A stretch of DNA of 64,000 bases from Rhodococcus sovatensis (GTDB lineage Bacteria; Actinomycetota; Actinomycetes; Mycobacteriales; Mycobacteriaceae), in contig NZ_CP147846.1 in the NCBI RefSeq assembly GCF_037327425.1, positions 5,332,001 to 5,396,000 on the forward strand, read 5' to 3'. The position numbers were made by a program, and so were the translations under genes. How positions within the stretch are numbered: position 1 is the first letter of the stretch; the number at the start of each line of letters is the position of its first letter. This document shows, piece after piece, positions 30,585-38,724 of this stretch. The notes beneath the pieces were generated by a model, which worked only from the letters and a program-made list of their open reading frames with translations, was not told where the DNA came from and made no database searches.

Positions 30585-31830
30585 ATGGACCACGACCACC
30601 GCGACCTCAATCGAAATATGTCGATCTTCACAACAGACCCCCAGGTTGGCTCGGGGTTGCCAATGTGGCTGCCGTCGGGCGCCGCCATTCGCCACGAGCT
30701 CGAACGCTTGGCGCGAGAGCTCGCTCACGCCGATGGCTGTGTCAGCGTCTATTCGCCGGTTCTCGGAAAGCGGGACCTCTATGCGCGTTCCGGGCATCTG
30801 AGCAAGTTCAGCGAAGATATGTTTCCCGCAATGCAATTGGGTGAGGACGACCTGATGTTGCGACCTGCGAATTGCCCGCATCATGCGTTGATCTTCGCTG
30901 CTGACAATCGTTCCTACCGCGACCTACCGATCAGGCTGAACGAGCTCGCTTCGATGTTTCGCGCCGAACGTTCGGGTGTAGTCTCCGGACTGAGCAGGGT
31001 ACGGCAGATCAACCTCGACGATACGCATGTGTTCTGCAGGCCGGACCAGGTTTTGGCGGAAGTGCAACGAGCGCTTCGGTCCGCTCTGCGCGCAAGAGAT
31101 TCTGGGGTTGCCCATCGACTACGTACGACTGTCGAAGCGCGACGACTCCGGCTCGTGGTTGGGCAGTGCTGCTCAGTGGTCCGAAAGCGAGGGTGACCTG
31201 CGGGCTGCCGCTATCCCGGTCGCCGAGGAGCACGGGCTCGGTGTTGTCGAAGTAGCCGGGGAGGCAGCGTTCTACGGGCCGAAGCTGGACATCCAGTCCC
31301 GGGCTGGGCGCGGAAACGAAGATACCATTGCCACCGTGCAACTCGACTTCACCCAACCAGAACGTTTCGACCTGAAATACAAAGGCCAGGACGGGAAGTT
31401 TCACCGGCCCGTAATGATTCACCGGGGAACCGTCGGATCCATGGAACGTGTCACTGCGCACCTTCTCGAGCACTATCGAGGCCGTTTACCGTTCTGGTTG
31501 GCTCCGACTCAGATCACGCTGCTGCCCGTCGGCACCGAACAGGACGCGTCGGTGCGCGCCTTCGCCGACGATGCGATCGGGGCAGGACTTCGCGTGAGAA
31601 TCGACCACGGCGGTTCGCTCGGTTCGCGAATCCGTGACGCGCGTGCACGTGGGGATCACCTCATCGGTGTGGTCGGGCCGAACGAGGACGAGGCGAATAC
31701 CGTTCAGATCACCGATATCGTCGGAGGCGTCCGACTGCACATCGAGCGATCGGAATTGCTGACCCTGATGCACGATGCCCACCGCGCACGCCGGAGGGCA
31801 CCGAACTGGCCGACCACCGAATCGGAGTAG
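30585..31830 (+). pseudogene. Short threonyl-tRNA synthetase paralogue, frameshifted
   Basis: The gene encodes only the catalytic and anticodon-binding domains of ThrRS, without TGS and editing domains. The first frame (ATG 30585, GGAG 7 nt upstream) covers LPMWLPSGAAIRHELE, the zinc-site LRPANCPHH and RLNELASMFRAERSG. Near 31085-31096 (CTCTGCGCGCAAG) the coding frame changes by +1 and continues with EILGLPIDYVRLSKRDD, motif 3 MIHRGTVGSMERVTAHLLEHY and the anticodon-binding domain to 31830. A 2-nt loss in the GCGCGC run or a 1-nt gain explains it. Resistant ThrRS copies (BorO, ObaO) protect against ThrRS-targeting antibiotics. Confidence 0.85.
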
Positions 31831-31840
31831 GACTCTCTCC

Positions 31841-33448
31841 TCAGGGGCATCGCCCACCTGCCAGATCGAGGGTGTTCCACGACTCCGTGTCGCGGAGCAT
31901 CTGCCGGTCGTGGGTGGACACCACCACCGCTGCTTCTGTTGCGTCGAGCGCCTGAGTCAACTCGTCGACCAACCTGATGGACAGATGATTCGTCGGCTCG
32001 TCCAGCAGGAGCACATGCGGTCGGTGAGCCAGTGCGACTGCGAGGTCCAGTCTGCGCTGCTGGCCCATGGACAGCTCACCGATCCGCTGATCGACTTCCC
32101 TCGAGCGCAGAATCCCCAGCGAGGACAAGGACGCTGAGATGTCCGCATGCGAGCGAAAGTAGTCGCCTGCTCTGCGTTCTGCGGGAAGAGATGATTCCTG
32201 GCGGAGCAGAGCGATCCGTGTCCCGTGGGGTGTGTGACGTCGTCCCGTCGTCGGGTGCAACTCTCCTGCCAATACGGCTAGCAGCGTGGACTTTCCGGAT
32301 CCATTGGGCCCGGTCACAACGTATTTGGAACGAGAGTGCAGAGTCAGTGAGACTGGCATGTTCAACCGGCCGTCGACGGTGACTTCCTCGGCATCGAGCA
32401 GCGACACGCCGCTCCGAGACCGCAGCTCGGGGAACCGAAATCGTTGTGGGGGTTCGGGGACGGGCAACAACTGAGACTGCAACGCCGATTGGCGACGACG
32501 CACGTTCTGAACGAGACTGCCGGCTCGGGTCGCACGTTGGTGCTTTCCCGTACCTTTCCCTGGCCGCCATCCACTGACAAGGCGATTCTGTGCGTTGCTG
32601 AGATCCTCGCGTAGCTTCGTCGTCTCCGCGCGCTGCTGTTCGTATTCCTGCTCCCACCGAGTCGTTTCGGACTCTCGCCCTGACCGATAGCTCGTGTAGC
32701 CGTCTCCATAGGTACGAGGACGACCATCGGGCGTCGGATCGAGATCCAGTATGTGTTGTGCAACATCGGATATCAGTGCACGATCATGACTGACGACGAC
32801 GACTCCGCCTGCTCTTGTCGACAGTCGTTCGGTCAGGTAGTCCAGACCTGCCCGGTCGAGGTGATTGGTCGGCTCGTCGAGCAGCAAGAAGTCGTCCTGT
32901 GCACCGAGTAGGCACGCCAGACGAACACGATAGCGCTGTCCCACGGATAGTTCGGTCAAGAGCCGTGACCGATCGGATTCGGCACCTAAACCGTCGAGTG
33001 CGATGTCCACTCGCCTTTCTGCGTCCCACGCCCCGAGGGTCTCCACCTGCTCGAGCGCTGACGAATAGCGTTCGTCGGCGCCCGGCTGTCCTGCTGCGAG
33101 ACCGATCGTCGCAGATTCGAATTCAGTGAGGGCGGAGAGTGATTGGGCAATGGAATCGGCGATTACCTGACCCACCGTTCGATCGTCGGTGGTGCGTAGC
33201 TCCTGCTCGGCGAGACCGAGGGTGCCCACGCGTGAGACGCTGCCGGAGTCCGGCAAGAGCGTCCCCGCAAGTACGTGGAGCAAAGTGGATTTGCCGCGGC
33301 CATTTTCACCCACGATGCACCAGCGTGACGTCGGCGTGACGGTGAGGTCGACACCGCTGAGTACAGGGGTGTCGTTGTAGGTGACAGAAATGTCGGAGGC
33401 GATGAGTTGCGCAGATGAGCGCGCAGGAACAAGCGTCGAGTCAGGCAT
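31841..33448 (-). CDS. ABC-F ribosomal-protection-type ATPase (TlrC/OleB/SrmB-like)
   Basis: A 535-residue soluble protein with two ABC ATPase domains and no membrane segment. Domain 1 has Walker A GENGRGKST near residue 48, signature LSVGQ near 168 and LLLDEPTNHLD near 193. The linker is rich in charged residues. Domain 2 has GPNGSGKST near 380, LSMGQ near 468 and LLLDEPTNHLS near 490. The altered signatures resemble macrolide-type antibiotic-resistance ABC-F proteins. GGAG lies 4 nt before ATG 33448. A 113-nt leader with a six-codon reading frame precedes it. The target drug is unknown. Confidence 0.88.
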   Translation of the reverse strand: MPDSTLVPARSSAQLIASDISVTYNDTPVLSGVDLTVTPTSRWCIVGENGRGKSTLLHVLAGTLLPDSGSVSRVGTLGLAEQELRTTDDRTVGQVIADSIAQSLSALTEFESATIGLAAGQPGADERYSSALEQVETLGAWDAERRVDIALDGLGAESDRSRLLTELSVGQRYRVRLACLLGAQDDFLLLDEPTNHLDRAGLDYLTERLSTRAGGVVVVSHDRALISDVAQHILDLDPTPDGRPRTYGDGYTSYRSGRESETTRWEQEYEQQRAETTKLREDLSNAQNRLVSGWRPGKGTGKHQRATRAGSLVQNVRRRQSALQSQLLPVPEPPQRFRFPELRSRSGVSLLDAEEVTVDGRLNMPVSLTLHSRSKYVVTGPNGSGKSTLLAVLAGELHPTTGRRHTPHGTRIALLRQESSLPAERRAGDYFRSHADISASLSSLGILRSREVDQRIGELSMGQQRRLDLAVALAHRPHVLLLDEPTNHLSIRLVDELTQALDATEAAVVVSTHDRQMLRDTESWNTLDLAGGRCP

Positions 33449-33511
33449 TTTTCTCCAGAAGTGCGCGCGTCACCCAAGGCAAACGGTGTTGGATGAGGGC
33501 GCGCGTGAGTT

Positions 33512-33563
33512 GACGGCAGACCCTAGGGGGTCCGAGGTTCACGGATGACCGGAACTGTCCGTC
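33512..33563 (-). promoter_or_regulatory. Leader structures between MHLIFE and the ABC-F gene
   Basis: GACGGACAG, starting at the leader stop codon, can pair with CTGCCGTC (33519-33512), enclosing a smaller GACCC/GGGTC hairpin (33519-33533). A further GC-rich pairing (GCGCGC near 33463 with 33500) lies between this and the ribosome site. No T-tract is seen, so translational attenuation is as likely as termination. Confidence 0.45.
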
Positions 33564-33582
33564 ACTCGAAGATCAAATGCAT
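33562..33582 (-). CDS. ABC-F leader peptide MHLIFE
   Basis: ATG CAT TTG ATC TTC GAG TGA. The peptide MHLIFE matches the known MsrD leader MYLIFM at Met, Leu, Ile and Phe in the same positions. An extended -10 (TGC-TACCGT) lies 6 nt upstream, predicting that the mRNA begins at the ATG. The stop runs into leader secondary structure. A role as macrolide-sensing stall peptide is inference supported by the MsrD case. Confidence 0.7.
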   Translation of the reverse strand: MHLIFE

Positions 33583-33588
33583 GCCGCC

Positions 33589-33594
33589 ACGGTA
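33589..33594 (-). promoter_or_regulatory. Extended -10 of the ABC-F transcript
   Basis: TACCGT preceded by TGC, 6 nt before the leader-peptide ATG. The same TGC-TAC-n-n-T form is seen at the cmr promoter. The -35 is weak. Confidence 0.5.
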
Positions 33595-33673
33595 GCAGTG
33601 GACCGGCAATCGCGCACCGGCTTTTTTCAGGGTTTGGATGTCCCTGCTGTCATCGTCTTTTGGCGAGTGCTGA

Positions 33674-33916
33674 GTACCCGTCGTCATTCTGTGCTGGGCA
33701 AATCAGAAGATGCTCACTCAGACCTTGCGGAACGTCGAACGAGACGGACTACTCACTCGCATGGGCACCCCGACCATCCCGCTGACCGTGGAGTACGAAT
33801 TGACTGCTCTCGGCCTCTCCCTGGTCGATGTGTTTCTCCAGCTCAAACGGTGGTCGGATGCCAACATGGACGAGGTTGCGCGGGCGCGCCGAACCTACGA
33901 TTCCCGCACGTGTTAG
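33674..33916 (+). pseudogene. C-terminal fragment of an HxlR-family regulator
   Basis: The open frame gives NQKMLTQTLRNVERDGLL, PLTVEYELTALGLSLVD and RWSDANMDEV, the recognition helix, wing and final helix of an HxlR protein. The N-terminal third, including the GGKW segment, is missing, and a stop lies at 33671. It looks like a remnant at the edge of the resistance island. Confidence 0.65.
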
Positions 33917-33926
33917 TCCCGGTGTC

Positions 33927-34139
33927 TCACTGCTCGGCACTCTTGGGGCGAGCCCAGAACCAGGCGAGCGCTCCGAAAACTGGTATGGCGAGTACCAGCA
34001 CACACCACCAGAACTTCCCACCCTGCCTGGCGTGGGAGGTCCGCAGAATCGACCCCCATGCGATACCGCAGAGAATCAGCCAGATCAGTACCATCGCCGT
34101 CCAGGTGAGATCGAATGCAAGTGGCACTGTGGGATTCAT
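33927..34139 (-). CDS. Small PLDc_N-type membrane protein
   Basis: A 70-residue protein with two membrane helices (LTWTAMVLIWLILCGIAWGSIL and FWWCVLVLAIPVFGALAWFWA) and the WxxVLxxxPxxGAxxWFxxRP pattern of the PLDc_N domain found in small actinobacterial membrane proteins. It starts 17 bp after the hydrolase stop and is probably cotranscribed. Confidence 0.72.
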   Translation of the reverse strand: MNPTVPLAFDLTWTAMVLIWLILCGIAWGSILRTSHARQGGKFWWCVLVLAIPVFGALAWFWARPKSAEQ

Positions 34140-34156
34140 TGTTCTGCTCTTTCCTC

Positions 34157-35431
34157 TCAACGTCTGTTCCGCGACACTACTGTGCGAAGGCGTCGGCGTA
34201 AGGCCCCCACCGCCGTGTCCCATGCCAGGGTGGTGGCGATGAGGTGGGGCAGGAAACGCGTCGGCGATCCGCGGACGGCGAATGACTGGATTTTCGACGA
34301 GTCCGATGCAGTCGTCAGTCGCGCAGCCTGACCGCCGGTCATTCGTTCGATGACGTGCAATGCGACCAACTGGTGGGTGTCGAGTGCGCTGTGGCCGCTG
34401 TCGATGGTCACGAGATGTGCATTGGGAATGAGGCTGTCGGCGGATACGGCGACAGGTCTGGGAGTCCGCAGATCACGAGTGCCGGAGATGATGGCGGTGG
34501 GCCACTGGAAGTCGGGCATATGCGTGGCAATGTCGAACGGCTCGGAGGCGAAGGGGGGATACTTCGATGCGATGTCTACGAATTGTGGTGCAGGATCGAA
34601 TGGCTGACCATTCGGTGGCGGAGCGTAGTTGAGTTCGGTGAACGCGATTGCGCTGACCGGACCGAATTCCATCCAGTAGGGCATGGCTGTGTCGTCGGCG
34701 GCTTCGCTGCGACCGAGTTGTGCGACGAACGTCCAGGTGCGTCGTGCGTCGCCGGTACGAGCGAGGGCGAGGAGTCGGCGCAGTAGTGCTGGTCCTCCGA
34801 ATTCGTAGACTTTTCGCACGACATCGCATGCTTCGTCCTGGTCGACGCCGCCGTCGACGAGGTCGCGGAGCATCCGAGCGCAGTCCGCAAGCGCCGGTTC
34901 GTCTCCGTCCCACAGCAGTGACCGCGCGTGCGCCCGCACGACGTGGTGATCGTGTGCCGACATCACCGTCGAGTCGAGCACCAAGCCCGCCACACGATTC
35001 GGGTGCGTGATCCCGAAACCGCACGCCAGATAGGTTCCGTAGGACGAACCGTAGACCACGGCGGCGTCGATCTCCTCGTGGTCGAGGATGGCGGCGATGT
35101 CGCTGATCACGGCCTCGACTGTGATCGCAGCGACCGGGAGATCGTTCCCGTCGATGTCGCTGCGAGAGAGTCCGATTCCCCGATGTTCGATCATGAGGGT
35201 GTCGATGCCGAGCTTTCTCGCTCGCGCGCGGAACCGGCGGTAAGGCAGAACTGATGCCAGACCTGGCCCGCCCGGTAGTACGACGACGGGAACCGCAGAC
35301 CTCGGGCCGGTGCGTGTGTAGGCAAGGTCGAATGCCGGACCGGCGTCCGTCGCCGGCCGTCGGAGAGTCCGAAGCCCGGGAGCCTCGAGCGCAGTCCTGC
35401 GTAGGCGCGCACTTCGTCGGTCGCTGCTCAT
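34157..35431 (-). CDS. Alpha/beta hydrolase, proline-iminopeptidase/S33-like
   Basis: A 424-residue hydrolase: oxyanion region VVLPGGPGLAS near residue 48, nucleophile elbow VVYGSSYGTYLACG near 125, acid region SGTRDLRTPRP near 295 and catalytic His in TIDSGHSALD near 325. The size and GGPG motif suit peptidase family S33 or a related esterase. ATG 35431 overlaps the stop of the (frameshifted) TetR frame by ATGA, so TetR and hydrolase formed one operon. No signal peptide. Confidence 0.88.
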   Translation of the reverse strand: MSSDRRSARLRRTALEAPGLRTLRRPATDAGPAFDLAYTRTGPRSAVPVVVLPGGPGLASVLPYRRFRARARKLGIDTLMIEHRGIGLSRSDIDGNDLPVAAITVEAVISDIAAILDHEEIDAAVVYGSSYGTYLACGFGITHPNRVAGLVLDSTVMSAHDHHVVRAHARSLLWDGDEPALADCARMLRDLVDGGVDQDEACDVVRKVYEFGGPALLRRLLALARTGDARRTWTFVAQLGRSEAADDTAMPYWMEFGPVSAIAFTELNYAPPPNGQPFDPAPQFVDIASKYPPFASEPFDIATHMPDFQWPTAIISGTRDLRTPRPVAVSADSLIPNAHLVTIDSGHSALDTHQLVALHVIERMTGGQAARLTTASDSSKIQSFAVRGSPTRFLPHLIATTLAWDTAVGALRRRLRTVVSRNRR

Positions 35432-36032
35432 CCGCGATGGCTTCCGAGAACGCCCGCGAAGTGCCGGGCGAGCAGCCGTCGTCCATCGGGCACTGTGGCA
35501 GGCGACCCGGGTGTGAGCGCCTCCATTGCGATACCCACAGTCAGTGCTATGGCGGTGTTTGCAACGTCGTCTACCGAGTCCGCATCCAGGAGGTCTTCTT
35601 CCACGAAATGCGTCAGCCATCGACGCATGTGCTCGTGTGATCTGGTTGCCGCGGCGGCCAGCAATCTTTGGTTGGACTCGGCAGGGCTGGGCCCCAGTGC
35701 GGAGGAATACGCGGTGAACCAGAGACGAAGTGCCGCATACTCGTCGAGATCAGCAGGCAAGAACTGCGCGACCATGCTCAGATGCGAGCATCCAGTGACG
35801 CGGAGGTGTCGAGCACGACGGAATCGTCGATTATCGTGTCGACCCGCCGTGCGACGATGGCGTCGAACAGCTCTTTCTGGGTAGGGAAATAGTGCCGAAG
35901 GGTGCCGACTCCGACACCTGCTTTGTCGGCGGTAGCTCGAACGGTGACGGCGTCGAGACCGTCGCTATCCGCGATCGACGACGCCGCGGCGAGGATGGAT
36001 TCGCGTCGACCAGCCCGGTCTTTGCCTGCCAT
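35428..36032 (-). pseudogene. TetR-family regulator split by a frameshift
   Basis: The N-terminal half (36032-35778) has the HTH (VTVRATADKAGVGVGTLRHYFPTQKELF) and ends at TGA after SLDARI. The C-terminal half continues one frame over from about 35780 as MVAQFLPADLDEYAALRLWF to the stop at 35428. Joined, they make a normal ~200-residue TetR protein. One lost base near 35778-35783 explains the break. Alternatively the two parts could be separately translated through the TGAGCATG overlap. A base-call error is possible. Confidence 0.72.
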
Positions 36033-36073
36033 TCCCCCACGCTAGCATTCCGTACTAGTACGTCGTTTGAATG

Positions 36074-36682
36074 TCAGGACTGGCGAATCAGAAGGCCGAC
36101 TGCGACTGTGATGTAGAAGACGTTGACCGAGAGGATGAAGATTCGCTCGGAGATGCCGAACGCATAGCGCCGCAGCGGACGAACGACGAGGGCTGCGACG
36201 AGCGCAACGAGCGAGACGAGTGCTATCCATGAGACGACGACGAGTATCGATCCCAGCGGTTCGTCGGTGATCGGGCGCAGCAGGTTCACGAAGTTGCTCA
36301 TGCACGCGTAGCTGAGTGCGAACCAGGCGATCGCGGCCACATAGTGAAGTCGACCGACGGCGGTGGATTTCTGCCCCTCCAGGTCGGTGGGCAGGAACGG
36401 AAGCACGACGAAGATGGAGGCGAGGACGACCAGGAAGATGGCGACCTTGGTGCGATCGTCCCAGTCGGGGAATCCCGTGATCACGGCGAGTGCAAGAGCG
36501 CCCCAGAGGCCCGCAGTGACCCAGGTCATGGTCGAACTCAACGTCCGAGTGGGACCGACGGCATAGTCGCTGACGGCGTGTTCGACGATGTTGTATTCGC
36601 TCTTCACGACATGCAAGGCGACGAAGAGCGCAAGGCGCACCACACCGAAGACGAGTGCGACTGTGGCGAACACGGTGGTCAT
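36074..36682 (-). CDS. DUF998-like six-helix membrane protein
   Basis: A 202-residue membrane protein with about six helices and the DUF998-type motif (HVVKSEYNIVEHAVSDYAVGPTR) near residue 28. Function unknown. GAAGGA lies 6 nt before ATG 36682; ATG 36700 is less well placed. Confidence 0.75.
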   Translation of the reverse strand: MTTVFATVALVFGVVRLALFVALHVVKSEYNIVEHAVSDYAVGPTRTLSSTMTWVTAGLWGALALAVITGFPDWDDRTKVAIFLVVLASIFVVLPFLPTDLEGQKSTAVGRLHYVAAIAWFALSYACMSNFVNLLRPITDEPLGSILVVVSWIALVSLVALVAALVVRPLRRYAFGISERIFILSVNVFYITVAVGLLIRQS

Positions 36683-36972
36683 GGTGGTTCCTTCGTTCAC
36701 GGAGGCGGTAGTTTGGCCGAATCGTCCGGTTTGCAGGGCATTTGACGCTTCGGTCGGTGTGCAGCACTCGAAACATACGGCATCCGTGGACTTCCGGGGA
36801 GATCGCTCAGTGAGTGATGGTGCGCGAAAAGAGCTCGAGCCTCGTTTGCCCGGTGCGCCACCTGGGTAAGTGCAGGTCTACACGGGTCACCTGGATGTAG
36901 CGCGCGGTTGCCGAAAGATCTGAGCGAGTCGTGGCGGCACGAGATCGACCCAGAGGACAGTGAGGCCAATCC

Positions 36973-37335
36973 ATGACGAACGACATCGAAAAGCGGTGGC
37001 ATGATCCCGATGCCTTCCGAAACGCCGCGCGATACACCGTCGGAGTGATTGTCGCGGCCGTGGCGATACTGGTGGCATGCATCATGTGGGCGGCGTGGGG
37101 TACGAATGCGGGCGCATGCGATGACGCGGCATTTGTGGCATGCGCAGATCCTGAGCGAACAATTCTCGTCACCATTCCTCCGGCGCTCCTGCTTGCAGGC
37201 GGGATCGGCGCGTTCGTACAGACCTATCGGGTGTGGCGCAAGGGCGGAGCGTGGCCGATCTGGCAGGGCGCCGGGTGGATTCTTCTGACATTCATGGTGT
37301 TCTACATGGGGATGGCAGTGAGTGTGGGACGCTGA
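36973..37335 (+). CDS. Small membrane protein, unknown
   Basis: A 120-residue protein with three membrane helices (VGVIVAAVAILVACIMWAAW, ILVTIPPALLLAGGIGAFV, GWILLTFMVFYMGMAVSV). A Cys pair (GACDDAAFVACADP) lies in the first outer loop. No family recognised. A large hairpin follows directly. Confidence 0.68.
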   Translation: MTNDIEKRWHDPDAFRNAARYTVGVIVAAVAILVACIMWAAWGTNAGACDDAAFVACADPERTILVTIPPALLLAGGIGAFVQTYRVWRKGGAWPIWQGAGWILLTFMVFYMGMAVSVGR

Positions 37336-37342
37336 ATCTCCT

Positions 37343-37413
37343 GCGGCTCCGCCGCAGTGGCACGAAAAAGTGCGTTGGAATGCACTTAACCGTGCCACTG
37401 GCGGCGGAGCCGC
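37343..37413. repeat. Long nested hairpin after the membrane protein gene
   Basis: A 22-bp inverted repeat with one bulged base (left arm 37343-37364 starting GCGGCTCCGCCGC, right arm 37391-37413) encloses a second AAGTGC/GCACTT stem. It lies 8 bp after the stop codon and may terminate transcription. Its GCGGCGGAGCCGC core recurs at 46582. The next ~220 bp to 37640 hold nothing recognisable. Confidence 0.8.
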
Positions 37414-37640
37414 TGTGCTCATGAATGCTGTTCGTGCTTTAGACCGTTCGTCCCTTCGAGTAGCCGTCGCCCCTACAGATCCAAGATCTGGTGTCCTGAA
37501 AGAGAACACGATCGAGAAATGTCATGTGCTTGTCGTAGGTAGCGGACTGCGAGTTCCAAGTAACGCTGCCATCTGACGAGTCGGCGAGTCGATTGGTCTG
37601 GCATTCTCAGCACTCCTCCCGCTCCTTCTCGTGTGCCGAT

Positions 37641-38276
37641 TCAGTGTTCGGTTCGGCGATCGATTCCTTGAGTGGCAAGCAGGTCCTCGTGCAGTTGGAA
37701 CCAGACCTTGTGGCAGGAGTCGACGTCGGTCTTGTCTACCCAGTCGCGATGCCCATGGTGTGCTCGTTGAAGTGCTGTGCAGAAACGAATGTCATAGCCG
37801 CGGAAGCGGTTCAACACACCGGTAAGTCGACCGACGATCGGGACGAGCGCGGCATACAGATCGGAAAGCTCGTCGAGGATACGGTCGTCCCAGTCCGCGT
37901 CGCGGTGGTCGGTCGATCGCAGCGCACCGTCCGCGGTGGGCCCGAGCTGCCAGTCCGTGCAGGCTCGTACAAGTCTTGCGTTCAGAGGCAAGAAGGCCTT
38001 GTACGACGCCCCTATCTCGTCATCGGGGTCGGCGACCTTGCGTTCGTCGGCGAGGCGACGTTCGTTCTCCAGCCGACCTTCGTCGGTCAACGACCACCCG
38101 GCAAGCCCGTCAAAATCGAGGTACTGCAGCCATCCGCTGCCTGCGCCTTCGAGAAGAATCCGTGTCGTGTCCTGGGGGTCGAGATCGTAGAACCCGGCAG
38201 TCGCTGCTGCGTCGGCGAATCCCAGTAGCCGAACGGCGTGTAGGACCAGCAAATCTGTACTCGACTGCAGAGTCAT
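37641..38276 (-). CDS. Regulator-like protein of the PEP-synthase locus
   Basis: A 211-residue protein. Its N-terminal half (SSTDLLVLHAVRLLGFADAAATAGFYDL) looks like a winged-helix domain and SLTDEGRLENERRLADE resembles a wing followed by a helix. No membrane segment. ATG 38276 overlaps the stop of the upstream HTH gene by ATGA. With the divergent PEP-utilising enzyme this forms a recurrent actinobacterial arrangement. Exact role unknown. Confidence 0.65.
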   Translation of the reverse strand: MTLQSSTDLLVLHAVRLLGFADAAATAGFYDLDPQDTTRILLEGAGSGWLQYLDFDGLAGWSLTDEGRLENERRLADERKVADPDDEIGASYKAFLPLNARLVRACTDWQLGPTADGALRSTDHRDADWDDRILDELSDLYAALVPIVGRLTGVLNRFRGYDIRFCTALQRAHHGHRDWVDKTDVDSCHKVWFQLHEDLLATQGIDRRTEH

Positions 38277-38617
38277 GGCTTGTCGGTTCCTTTGGCGGCA
38301 AGCCGCTCGTAGTGTTGTTGACATGCTTGTCTGGATCGGAAGCCCATCGCGTCGGCGATCTGAGTCCAGGTAAGCCCAGCCGAACGTGCCACGAACAGCA
38401 GGCCCGCTTCGACGGCGTCGATTTCCGCCCGAGCTGCAGGCATCAGAGCAAGGGCACTGAGCAGTTCCTCGTCACCCAGTTCCGCTGACTTCCACATCGC
38501 GAAGTGCACGAAATCGACATCCGAGATCGGAATGGGTGCAGGGCGCCATGGGCGAGCGTCGATTGCATGGGCACCAGCGGCGAGAAGCTGTTGATGCGCG
38601 TGCCGCTCGCGGTCCAT
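38273..38617 (-). CDS. HTH DNA-binding protein of the PEP-synthase locus
   Basis: A 114-residue protein with a C-terminal sigma-70-region-4-like or Fis-like helix-turn-helix (SAGLTWTQIADAMGFRSRQACQQHY near residue 80). ATG 38617 is chosen because it follows a purine-rich stretch; the frame extends further upstream, but that would cover the operator. A perfect TCAACA-AAA-TGTTGA repeat lies between it and the divergent PEP-synthase-like gene. Confidence 0.7.
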   Translation of the reverse strand: MDRERHAHQQLLAAGAHAIDARPWRPAPIPISDVDFVHFAMWKSAELGDEELLSALALMPAARAEIDAVEAGLLFVARSAGLTWTQIADAMGFRSRQACQQHYERLAAKGTDKP

Positions 38618-38700
38618 CTGATTCTCTTCGCCATTCGGCGCCTGGTTCGGGTTGTGCTTGCCTTTCACTCGACCATCATGGCAACATCGCCACAGTGATG

Positions 38701-38715
38701 TCAACAAAATGTTGA
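38701..38715. promoter_or_regulatory. Operator between HTH gene and PEP-synthase-like gene
   Basis: TCAACA-AAA-TGTTGA, a perfect 6-bp inverted repeat, overlaps the Shine-Dalgarno region of the plus-strand gene. Confidence 0.6.
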
Positions 38716-38724
38716 GGAAATGAA

